Part shown: piece by piece, positions 45,822 to 54,664 of the stretch | Position numbering within the stretch: position 1 is the stretch's first letter | Layout of the letters: every line of letters begins with the position of its first letter | NCBI RefSeq assembly: GCF_002099425.1 | Contig: NW_018344272.1 | Span: 1,528,001 to 1,592,000, forward strand | Source: Phascolarctos cinereus | Lineage: Eukaryota; Chordata; Mammalia; Diprotodontia; Phascolarctidae | Length of the DNA: 64,000 bases | Direction of reading: 5' to 3' | Translations under genes and position numbers: made by a program | Notes under the pieces: generated by a model | What the model was told of the DNA's origin: nothing | The model's database searches: none | What the model saw: the letters and a program-made list of their open reading frames with translations, nothing else

Positions 45822-45984
45822 TCTAATTTGGCATATTTTTTGGGAGGAGAGTTAAGTGACTTGCCCAGGGTCACACAGTTAGTAAGTGTTATGTGTCTGA
45901 GGCCAGATTTGAAATCAGGTCCTCCTGACTCCAGGGCCAGTATTCTATCCACTGCGCCACGTAGCTGCCCCTCTAATTTGGTAT
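45822..45984. repeat. 13-bp target duplication of a SINE
   Basis: TCTAATTTGGCAT (45,822-45,834) and TCTAATTTGGTAT (45,972-45,984), one mismatch. Confidence 0.85.
45835..45971 (-). mobile_element. Marsupial SINE (GGGGCAGCTAGGTGGC family)
   Basis: Antisense copy, AAGTGACTTGCCCAGGGTCA, ATCAGGTCCTCCTGACTCCA, CTATCCACTGCGCCACGTAG, CTGCCCC. The A-rich tail is almost lost (ATTTTTTGGGAGG). Confidence 0.9.
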
Positions 45985-46839
45985 TGATTTTGGTTTTTAT
46001 AATGAGTAGTCAACAATCTTACGGTACAGAGATGGTTGATTCTGATAAGACTGCCACATCAGCTATCAGTTATTTAATTTCTGTGGAAGACATGGTCAAT
46101 TTCATTTTTGGGTGTGATAATGTTTAGTGCATGCTGAATTTCATGCATTTCAACTGTATTATCTTTTTTGTTTGCTTTATTGATGCCTTTTAAAATTTGC
46201 CTATTTCTCCTACCCAGTGAACCTTCTATACTATAAACTATAACAGCGAAAGAAAAAAGTTAACCAAAACTAATTGACTTGACAGTATCTGACAGCATAT
46301 GCAACATTAAATGCTGATATTTTCTCACCTTTCTATTATATTTTTTTTAGGTAACCTCACCCTGGTGGCTTATTTATGTTTGATGTTGGGATAAAATGAG
46401 GCACTGTTAAGTCACTGTTAACAGTCAGAAAGAGGAAGTTTACTTAGCCTTGACACAGCTAGGATACAATGGCCCTTAGAATCTATAGATCTGCCCCTCT
46501 CCCCTTGTGTCCATATGGAAATGTGTCTGGTCCACAGGACAGGGTGTGGTGACCTTTGTGGTCTTCAGACATCTGCTAAGTCAAAAGGGCCTGGAATCTA
46601 TGTAAGCAGGACTTATTATGCTCTTAGGTGACCAGGAAGTTATATCAGTACCATCACAGGCTATCAGGAAGCTGCAAGAGGCAGGGACCAATCAGGCCCT
46701 GGAGAAAATTTTGTCACCTTTTAGGGAAAACAAGGAATTTTGTGGGATAGTGGGAGGCATAGGAAACCCTGGTAGATGTCATATCAACAAATGAAGGAAG
46801 GTAGATTTCCTTAACATTTCTGTGGGGCCAAGATTGGTT
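45985..46839. other. Unassigned stretch
   Basis: 46,360-46,800 is less AT-rich and looks like an unnamed dispersed repeat, possibly retroviral, but no ends or genes were identified. Confidence 0.4.
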
Positions 46840-46913
46840 TTATTTAATGATGCAGTGTTCAGCTTTGTCCTTTTCACTTTCATTGTTACAGTCATTGTGT
46901 ATATTATTTTCTT

Positions 46914-47172
46914 AGTTCTCCTTGGGCAGCTAGATGGTGCAATGGATAGAGGGCCAGACCTATGTTCAAAACCAGTCTCAAACACTTACCAGCTGGGTGA
47001 CTCTGGGCAAGACATTTAATCTTGTTTGTTTCAGGTTCTTCATCTGCAAAATGAGCTGGAGAAGGAAATGGCAAACCACTCTGGTATCTTTGTCAAGAAA
47101 ACTCCAAATGGGGTCATGAAGAGCTGGACATGACTGAAAAATGACTAAACAACAATTACAAAGTTCTCCTTG
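46914..47172. repeat. 11-bp target duplication of a SINE
   Basis: AGTTCTCCTTG at 46,914-46,924 and 47,162-47,172, perfect. Confidence 0.9.
46925..47161 (+). mobile_element. Marsupial SINE, longer form, full length
   Basis: Begins GGCAGCTAGATGGTGCAATG; has GAGCTGGAGAAGGAAATGGC, AACTCCAAATGGGGTCATGA and AGCTGGACATGACTGAAAAA; ends ACTAAACAACAATTACAA. The CAACAA tail instead of poly(A) suggests a different LINE partner from that of the short form, probably RTE (inference). Confidence 0.9.
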
Positions 47173-49615
47173 CTTTATTCTGTATCTTTTCATGCAGCTT
47201 TTCCCATGTTTCTTTTAATTCTTCATGTTTATTATTTCTTTTTCTATTTTAATTTTAATATTTTATTTTCCCCCAATTACATGTAAAAACAATTTTAACA
47301 CTTTCTTTTTCAAATTTTGAGTTGTAAATTTTCTCCCTTCCTCCCTCTCCTTCCCCATTGAGAAGGCAAGAGATTTGACATAGGTTATACATGTGAGTCA
47401 TGCAAAACATTATTTCCATGTAAGTTATGCTATGAAAGAAACACAGACAAAAAAACCCAAGAAAAATAAAGAAAAAGCATGTTTTCATCTGCATTCAGAC
47501 TCCATCAGTTCTTTCACTGGAGATGGATGGCATTTTTCATCATAAGTCCTTCAGAATTCTCTTAGATCACTGTATTGAAAGGAATAGCTAAGCCATTCAT
47601 AGTTGATCATCAGGCAATATCACTGTTACCGTACACAATATTCCTCTGGTTTTGTCATTTCACTTTGTATCAGTTCATAGAAGTCTTTTCAGGTTTTTCT
47701 GAGAGTATCCTGATCATCACTTCTTATACCGCAACAGTATTCCATCATAATCATATACCACAACTTATTCAGTCATTTCCCAGTTGATGGACATTCCCTC
47801 AATTTTCTATTCTTACCACCACTAAAAGAGCTGCTATAAATATTTGTGTACATATAGATCCTTTTCCATTTCTTTTTTATCTCTTTGGGAAGTGGTATTG
47901 CTAGGCATGCATGGTTTTATAGCCTTTTGGTTATAGCTTCAAATTATTCTCCAGAATAGTTGAATCAGTATACAACTTTATAAACAGGGCATCAGTGTCT
48001 TAATTTTCCCACATCCTCTCCAATATTTGTCATTTTCCTTTTTCATCATTTTAGCCAATCTGATGGGTGTACGGTAGCAGTGCAGAGTTGTTTTAATGTG
48101 CATTTCTCTAATTAATAGTGACTTGGAGCATGTTTAAAATGTGATTATAGATAGCTTTGATAACTTCATCTGAAAACTGCTTGTTCATATCATTTGACTA
48201 TTCATCAATTGAGGAATGGTTTTTATTTCTATAAATTTGACTCAGTTCTTTGTATATTTGAGAAATGAAGTCTTTATCAGAAAAAAATGCTATGATTTTT
48301 CACAGTAATATTTACTATGCATTTCTCTCTATCCTATTTTCCTCAGTTATCACTCTTTCTCTCCTTTCACCCCGTACATTTTCAAAAGTGTTTCGCTTCT
48401 GACTTTTACCTTCCCCAGTCCTCCCTCCCTTCTATTAGCACCTCCCCTCCATCATTTCCCCTTACTATTTTCCTGTAGGGTCAGATAGATTTCTATATCC
48501 AACTGAGTGTGTATGTTACTCCCTCTTTGAGCCAATTCCAATGAAAACAAGATTTTATTGCTTCCTTCAACCCAGGCTCCTGCCCCTGCTTTTCTCTTCT
48601 TCCCCTTCATTGCAAAATCTCTCTCACCTCTTTTATGTCAGATAATTTGCCCCATCTTACCTCTCCCTTTCCCCTTCTCCCAATGTATTTTTCTTTCTCA
48701 CCTCTTAATTTTTTTTTAGATAATCATCCCATCATATTCAACTCCCACCTGTGTCCTCTATGTATACTCCTAACTGTCAAAATAATGAGAAAATTCATAG
48801 GAGTTACAAGTATAATTTACCCATGTAGGAATGTAAAAAAAGTTTAATCTTACTGAATCCCTTATGATTTCTTTTTCCTGTTTATCTTTTTATGCTTCTC
48901 TTGAGTCTTGTGTTCGGCAGTCAAATATTCTTAAGCTCTGGTCTTTTCATCAGGAATGCTTGAAAGTTTTTTATCTCTTTGAATGTCCATTTCTTTTCCC
49001 TTCTGAAGGATTATACTCAGTGTTGCTGGATATGTAATTTTTGGTTCTAATCCTAGTTCTTTTGCCCTCTGCAATATCATATTTGAAATCCTGCTATCCT
49101 TTAATGTAAAAACTGTTCAATCTTGTGTTATCCTAATTGTGGCTCCACAATACTTGAATTGTTTCTTTTTGGCTGCTTGCAATATTTTCTCCTTTACCTG
49201 GGAGCTCTGGAATTTGGCTATAATATTCCTGGGAGTTTTCACTTTGGGATTTCTTTCAGGAGGTGATCAATGGATTCTTTCAATTTCTATTTTACCCTCT
49301 AGTTCTAGAATATCAGGGAAATTTTGCTTGATAACTTCTTGAAGGATGATGTCTAGGCTCTTTTTCTGATCATGGCTTTCAGGTAGTCCAGTAATTTTTA
49401 ATTATTTCTCCTGGATCTATTTTCCAGGTCAGTTGTTTTTCCAATGAGATATTTCATATTTTTGTTTATTTTTTCTTTTTTTTAATTTAATTTTATTGTT
49501 TCTTGATGTCTCATAAAGTCATTAGCTTCCATTTGCCCGATTCTGACTCTTAAGGAATTATTTTCTTCATTGAGCTTCTGTACCTCCTTTTCCACTTGGC
49601 CAATTCTACTTTTTA

Positions 49616-49783
49616 AAGAGTTCTTTTCTTTTCTTTTGGTTAGGCAATGGGGTTAAGGGACTTTCCCTGGGTCACACAGCTAGTGAGTGTCATGCATCTG
49701 AAGCCAATTTGAACTCAAGTCCTCCTGAATCCAGGCTGGTGCTCTATCCATTGTGCCACCTAGCTGCCCCAAGAGTTCTTTTC
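49616..49783. repeat. 13-bp target duplication of a SINE in HAL1-C
   Basis: AAGAGTTCTTTTC at 49,616-49,628 and 49,771-49,783, perfect. Confidence 0.9.
49629..49770 (-). mobile_element. Marsupial SINE in HAL1-C
   Basis: Antisense copy with GGTTAAGGGACTTTCCCTGG, GAACTCAAGTCCTCCTGAAT, GTGCCACCTAGCTGCCCC. Its right half is included in the 97-bp tandem duplication. Confidence 0.9.
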
Positions 49784-49914
49784 TTCAGTGAATTTTTGCA
49801 TCTCTTTTTCCATTTGCCCTCCTGAATCCAGGCTGGTGCTCTATCCATTGTGCCACCTAGCTGCCCCAAGAGTTCTTTTCTTCAGTGAATTTTTGCATCT
49901 CTTTTTCCATTTGC
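49721..49914. repeat. Perfect 97-bp tandem duplication
   Basis: The unit 49,721-49,817 (CCTCCTGAATCCAGGCTGGT .. TTTTTCCATTTGC) is repeated without a difference at 49,818-49,914. It spans the SINE 5' half, its target duplication and adjoining HAL1-C coding sequence. The second copy ends within 3 bases of the target duplication of HAL1-D. Confidence 0.97.
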
Positions 49915-50861
49915 CAATTCTACTTTTCTTTTCTTCTTTTTTTACAATTTTTTAAAATTCATTTTTTAGTTTATTTCAATTTATCAACAATCACTTCCAT
50001 ATGCTTTTAAGTTTAAAATTTTTCTCCCCCTTCCTGCCACCACCCTCCCAAAGACGGTGCACAATCTGATATAGGCTATGTATTTACATTCTATTAAACA
50101 TTTTCACATTAGTGAAGTCGTAAGTAAAAATTAAAACCAATAGGAGGAACCATCAGAAAGAGGAAACAAAATTCAACAGAAGAGAAAAAAATCAATAGCA
50201 ATTCAACTTTCACAGTTATGATTACTATCTGTGCCTTTTTCTCCATCCTTTTTCCCCGTTTATGCTTTTCTTTCTCCTTTCTTCTTTCCCCCCCTCACTA
50301 GAGTTTTGCTTTTGACCATTGCCTCCTTCAGTCTCTCTCTCCTCCCTTTTATTATCCTTTTCCCTTTTCTTCCTCTTTGCCCTTACTGCTTTTTCCCTCC
50401 CTTCTATCCCTCCTCCCTTTTCTTTCCCCTTTTCCCTCCTACTGCCTATAGGGCAAGTTAGATTTCTATACCTAACTGATTATGTTATTCCCTTCTTGAG
50501 CCAAATCTGATGAGAGTAAGGTTCAAACAATGCTCACCCCCCTCCCTTCTTTCCCTCTGCTGTAATAGGATTTTCTGTCTTTTCCTGTAATGTAATTTAC
50601 CCTTGTCTGCCTCCTCCTTTCTCAGTACATTTTCTAAGATCAGACTAATCCACTTACTTGGATCCATTTAACCCACTTGATTAGATTTTTTTTTATCATT
50701 ACATCAAAGTCAACTAATATCCACCCCTTTATGTATACTCCTTTAACATGGTGTAATAACAATACAGTTCTCAAGAGTTGCAAGTGTCATCTTCCCTTGT
50801 AGGGATGTAAACAGTCGCCCTTATTAACAACATTTTGTATCTTTCTGTCCCATTTACCTTT

Positions 50862-51888
50862 TTATGTCTTTCTTGAATCTTGTACTTGAAGATCAAATTT
50901 TTTGTTGAGCTCTGGTCTTTTTTTCAGGAAGGTTTGGAAGTCCCCTATTTTGTTGAATATCCATCTCCTCCCTTGAAAAATCATGCTCATTTTTGCAGGG
51001 TAGTTGATCCTTGGCTGCAATCCAAGCTCCTTTGCCTTATGGAATATCATGTTCCACTCCCTGTGGTCTTTTAATGTAGAAGCTGCAAGGTCCTGTGTAA
51101 TCCTGACTGTGGTTCCATGATATTTAAATTGTTTCTTTCTGGCTGCTTGCAGCACCTTCTCTTTTCTGGTAATTTTGGAATTTTGCTATTATATTCCTTG
51201 GTGTCAATTTGGGATCTCTTTCAGGTGGTGATGGTAGATTCTTTCTATGGTTATTTTCCTTCTGGTTCTAGGACTTCAGGGCAGTTTTCCTTTATGATTT
51301 CCTGAAAGATACTGTCCAGGCTCTTTTTTTCATCATGATTTTCAGGTAGTCCAATGATTTTTAAATTGTCTCTCCTGGATTGATTTTCCAGGTCGTTGTT
51401 TTACCGAAGAGGTATTTTATGTTTTCATCTATTTTTTCATTTTTTTGTTTCTGTTTGACTGATTCTTGCTCTCTCATAGAGTCATTAGTTTCCATTTGTC
51501 CAATTCTAGTTTTTAACAGATTGTTTTCTTCTGTTAGTTTTTGTACTTCCTTCTTCAATTGGCCAATTGTATTTTTAAGGGATTTGTTTTCTTCAGTGTA
51601 CTTTTTTTCCAGTTTGCCAATTGTGTTTTTTAGGGACTTGTTTTCTTCAGTGTACTTTTTTTCCAATTGGCCAATTGTATTTTTTAAGGACTCTTCTACC
51701 TCTCTCATTAGACTTTTAAAATCCTTCTTGAGCTCTTCTAAGAAGGCTTTTTGGGCTTCAGACCAGTTCATATTCCCTTTTGATGTTGCAGATGTGGGTT
51801 TGTTGACAATGTTGTCCTCTTCAGAATTTCTGTCTTGATCTTCACTCTTCTCATAATATGAATCTATGGTATATTTCTTTTTACTCAT
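50862..51888 (-). pseudogene. HAL1 ORF1 (copy D), nearly complete but frameshifted
   Basis: Encodes an L1 ORF1p-like nucleic-acid chaperone. It starts MSKKKYTIDSYYEKSEDQD. Residues 45-150 form a coiled coil with three near-identical units (SLKNTIGQLEKKYTEENK at 67-84 and a near copy at 85-102, then SLKNTIGQLKKEVQKLTEEN). The RRM follows in another frame (NLKIIGLPENHDEKKSLDSI, IFQEIIKENCPEVLEPEGK, about 51,370-51,240). The C-terminal domain is at 51,155-50,862 (QAARKKQFKYHGTTVRITQ; DLAASTLKDHREWNMIF; LGLQPRINYPAKMSMIFQG), collinear with human L1 ORF1p. At least two frame slips, at about 51,400 and 51,240, separate the parts. It keeps all three ORF1p domains but cannot make one chain. Confidence 0.85.
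51520..51690 (-). repeat. 54-base in-frame repeats in the ORF1 coiled coil
   Basis: Two 54-base units (51,637-51,690; 51,583-51,636) differ by one residue (Q/K), and a 63-base third unit (51,520-51,582) carries a three-residue insertion. The unit is 18 residues, so adding one shifts the heptad phase. Confidence 0.85.
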
Positions 51889-52020
51889 GGTGTTTCTTTA
51901 TTCCCTGGCCTTTAAAGAGATTGAGCTCTCCTGCTGGGGAACAGAGGGCACTGACCCAAGCTTCTTGTGTTGGGAGCCTAGGTCTTGGTCACTGGCTTTG
52001 TGTGCTGGGGCCTCTTATGT

Positions 52021-52542
52021 TGGCAATTGGAGGCTGTAGGGTTTTGGCAGCTTACCTTGTGTTGGGCTGGAATCAGCAAGGCTGGAACTTTCAGGCAATT
52101 CTAGGTTGCCTGCTTTTCCTTTCCTTTAGCTTTTAGATGGGTGCTGCAGGGTGTTTATCTGCCTGGGGCCCCTTGCAATGCTGCCTCCCTCGTTTCTGCT
52201 AATGCACTGGGAGATTCCTTTGAGGTAGAGTGCCGAGGCACCTGGTGGTTTTCTGAGCTGGTTTCCACTGGTTCCCCTGCCCTCACTGAGGCACTCAGAG
52301 GTCCAGGTGTTGGTGTTTGCCTGCTCTACCACCTGGGCTTCAGGATCTCTCCTGGTTGACAGTTGGAGGCTGTAGGGTTCTGACAGCTTACCTGGTGTTG
52401 GGTTGGAATCAGCAAGGCTGGGACTTTAGGAAGACTCTAGGTTGCTTTCTTCAGCTCCTTTCAGATGAATGCTGCAGGGTGCTTATCCATCTGGGGCCCT
52501 TTGTAATGCTGCTTCCCTTTTTTTTGCTGAGGCACTGGGAGA
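52021..52542 (-). repeat. Direct repeat in HAL1-D 5' UTR (about 190 bp, spaced about 336)
   Basis: GGAGGCTGTAGGGTTTTGGC .. GCACTGGGAGA at 52,021-52,214 recurs as GGAGGCTGTAGGGTTCTGAC .. GCACTGGGAGA at 52,357-52,542. Shared blocks include GGAATCAGCAAGGCTGG and GCTGCAGGGTG.TTATC. The arrangement resembles the promoter monomers of some rodent L1s (analogy). Confidence 0.85.
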
Positions 52543-52681
52543 CCCGTTTGCTGGGCTGCTGCACTGCTGTTCCCCATCTTTCTTCTAGTTCAGCTGTTCC
52601 ATTGCTTTTTTTTTTCTGGGGTGATATTTTCTGGGTTTTCAGAGGTTGACAGAGGAGGGTGAGAGCGACTACCTTTTCACT

Positions 52682-52693
52682 CCGCCATCTTGG
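52682..52693 (-). promoter_or_regulatory. YY1-like site at HAL1-D 5' end
   Basis: Plus-strand CCGCCATCTTGG gives CCAAGATGGCGG on the element strand within about 30 bases of its 5' end, matching the YY1 site position of human L1. It fits an internal L1-type promoter. Confidence 0.65.
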
Positions 52694-53760
52694 CTCCCTG
52701 AAGCAGAAGCTGCCAATTCTACTTTTCAAGACATTCTTCTCTTTACTGGATTTTTGTGCCTCTTTTACCATTTGGCCTATGCTGTTTTTTAAGGTGTTAT
52801 CATCTTCAGTATTTTTTGTGCCTGCTTTACCAAACTGTGTATTTTTTTGTGGTTTTTTTTTGCATCACTTTCATTTCTCTTCCCATTTTTTCCTCTACTT
52901 CTCTTACTTGATTTTTAAAATTCTTTTTTAAAGAATGGCCTGAGGCCAATTTATGCTTTTTTTTTTGACACTTTGGATATAATTTTTTTTACTTTCTTGT
53001 CTTCTTCTGAGTTTGTGTTTTTTATCTTCCTTGTCAACACAGTAACTTTCTATAGTCAGGATCTTTTTTCTGCTGTTTGCTCATTTTTCCAGCCTATTTC
53101 TTGATTTTTAATCTATGTAAAATGGGCCTTTTCTTCAGGAGTAGATGGGACACTGTCCTAAGCTTCAAGTTTCTTTTTTTTTTTTTTAACTATTTTCATA
53201 ATTACGGGGAACTGTAAGTTTTCAATTCTTCTAAAGTGGCATGATGAAGGGAGAAGGATGTCCTGTTCTAAGGCTCTGGTCTGTGAGCAACCACAAGCAC
53301 TCTTTTCCACCCTGGAACTGTGACTAGGGTCCCAGCTTCCCTGGGGCAGCAAGCTCTGATATACTAGCGCTCCTTCTCATTCTGGGTCTCAGACCCAGGA
53401 CTGCAACCCAGATCCAAGTCTGAGCTGCCCTGGGGCCAACAAAGGTATCTTTGTAATCTCATTCTCACCAGTTTTCTGATCTCTTTACTGTTTGTGGGAT
53501 GAGAGGTCCAGAAACTGCCATTACAGCCACTGATTCAGTTGCCACCAAGGCCTCCTGCTGGTTTGCTCATGTGAGGCCTGAGCCTGATTGTGCTCCATTC
53601 TCATTCAGGTGCAACAGACCTTTCCTGCCAATCTTCTAAGTTGTCTTGGGCTAGAAAATCGTTCTACTTTTTCCTTAATTATAGTACAATAAAATTCCAC
53701 AATATCCAAATAATATGGTTGCTTGCTCATTACTCAATAGACAGTCATGTATTTTATTTT

Positions 53761-53994
53761 TCCAAATGGAAAATGCAAAAATTCCTTGAAATATTAAAAA
53801 CTATATGTGTTGTAGTAATTTATTACAAACACTTTTGAAAAGCTTGGCCAAATCTGGTCTTATCTACTATTCCAAAAACTGGAGAAATTCCCAAGGTCTT
53901 TTATAACAATGCGCTCATACCTTAGTCTAAATACTTTATGCAGTATAGCAAAGTCTGTATTAATTTTACGTGCTACCTATGAATTTTTACTTGA
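53761..53994. other. Unassigned stretch
   Basis: Follows the L1 host sequence; not recognised. Confidence 0.4.
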
Positions 53995-54664
53995 TCATAA
54001 GACCTAATTATGTATCTGAACAGAGAACGTTCTTACATAATCATTTTTTCTCAAGTGCAACTATGTCATTCATAGGAAAAAGATTATGAGTATGGAAAAT
54101 CCTAAAATCTAGTCTCTAAACTTCAGATTTATTAAAAAAAAATTAGTAACATTTCATGTGCTTTTCATTCTTTAAAGAAACAAGTCATTTAGGTTCTTCT
54201 ATCATTTATTCTGGTAACTATCCAGAACATTTAGTTCTTTAGTGTCTTGAAGAGACCTTTTTTTTTTTTCCCCAGAAAAGGAGAGTTAGACTTGGAGTTT
54301 AAATACTGCCTCAGGAATTTACTATCTGTGGGATCCTTTGCAAGTCCCTGAACTTCTTTCAACATCAGTTCCTCATCTGTAAAGTGAATGTACCTTAGCA
54401 CCTATCTCATGGGGCTAATGTTAGGATCAAATAAATCTATCTATCCTTAACTATTATTATAATTATCAAGTTGGCCATAAGAGAACTTATCCAACTTGAT
54501 GGATGCAGATCAACTAACTTCCTGGTCACAAGATCTAATTATGTGTCTGAACAGAGAACTTTCTTACATAATCATTGTTTTTCTCAAATGCAACTATGTC
54601 ATTCATAGAAAAAAGATTATGAGTATGGGAAATCCTAAAACCTAGTCTCCAAACTTTAGATTTT
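53995..54664 (+). repeat. Local direct duplication (about 137 bp, two copies)
   Basis: 53,995-54,130 and 54,525-54,664 agree closely: CTGAACAGAGAACNTTCTTA, ACATAATCATT, CAACTATGTCATTCATAG, AAAAGATTATGAGTATGG and AATCCTAAAA are shared in order, with small substitutions and short indels. A MIR3 lies between. The repeated sequence resembles no family I know. Confidence 0.85.
54285..54480 (+). mobile_element. MIR3 SINE
   Basis: AGTTAGACTTGGAGTTTAAA, TACTATCTGTGGGATCCTTT, CAGTTCCTCATCTGTAAAGT, TAGCACCTATCTCATGGGGC and an ATTATTATAATTATC tail. Confidence 0.75.

Larger units (their letters stand above)
49929..52710 (-). mobile_element. HAL1 copy D, full length, nested in HAL1-C
   Basis: 2,782 bp, minus strand. 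The 5' end is GCTTCTGCTTCAGGGAGCCA, followed by AGATGGCGGAGTG. The 5' UTR (52,710-51,889) contains a direct repeat. ORF1 spans 51,888-50,862. The 3' UTR is purine-rich on the element strand and has the HAL1 motif at 50,450-50,525. It ends in an L1-like tail (antisense ACGGTGCACAATCTGATATA, AGGCTATGTATTTACATTCT) and poly(A). ORF2 is absent. 5' complete, with a perfect target duplication. Confidence 0.92.
49912..52727. repeat. Perfect 17-bp target duplication of HAL1-D
   Basis: TGCCAATTCTACTTTTC at 49,912-49,928 and 52,711-52,727. In element orientation the junction is TCTT/GAAAAG, one base from the TT/AAAA preference of the L1 endonuclease. Confidence 0.97.
48890..53084 (-). pseudogene. HAL1 ORF1 (copy C), split by two insertions
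   Basis: The start lies at 53,084 (MSKQQKKDPDYRKL..). The N-terminal and first coiled-coil part runs to about 52,728. The remaining coiled coil is at about 49,915-49,480, and the RRM and C-terminal regions run to about 48,890 (antisense of CAATACTTGAATTGTTTCTT, TCTGGAATTTGGCTATAATA, ATCAGGAATGCTTGAAAGT). Frames are broken and about 2.9 kb of foreign sequence sits in the coiled-coil part. Role as for copy A. Confidence 0.7.
47236..53650 (-). mobile_element. HAL1 copy C, interrupted
   Basis: Minus strand. 3' end near 47,236-47,280 (L1 tail: antisense TTTTGAGTTGTAAATTTTCT, CATAGGTTATACATGTGA). A long 3' UTR runs to about 48,880, with the L1 blocks CCAATCTGATGGGTGTACGG and AAAAGAGCTGCTATAAATAT and the HAL1 motif TAGATTTCTATATCCAACTG (48,487-48,506). 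ORF1 follows, then a 5' UTR truncated near 53,650 that matches copy A (TCTGGTCTGTGAGCAACCAC; AAGCACTCTTTTCCACCCTG). No ORF2. A SINE (49,629-49,770) and HAL1-D (49,929-52,710) lie inside its coiled-coil coding part. Confidence 0.8.
46840..53760 (-). mobile_element. L1 3' UTR, host of a SINE and of HAL1-C
   Basis: Left part 46,840-47,235: GTTACAGTCATTGTGTATAT, TCTTCATGTTTATTATTTC. Right part from about 53,660: AATTATAGTACAATAAAATT, ATGGTTGCTTGCTCATTACT. In L1 antisense 3' UTRs these are adjacent (TATAGCACAATAATATTCC follows TTATTATTTC), so the 6.4 kb between them is inserted. Confidence 0.6.

Noticed and set aside
51380-51838. 152-codon plus-strand open frame
   Set aside because: It is the exact antisense of the ORF1 coiled-coil coding region of HAL1-D; the Phe/Ser-rich product is a shadow.
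52317-52649. Two plus-strand frames with a shared segment (also 51,858-52,136), suggesting a duplicated gene
   Set aside because: The shared peptide comes from the direct repeat in the HAL1-D 5' UTR read antisense.
53995-54664. The two direct repeats as LTRs of a very small element
   Set aside because: They lack TG..CA ends, and the DNA between them is a MIR3 and unique sequence.
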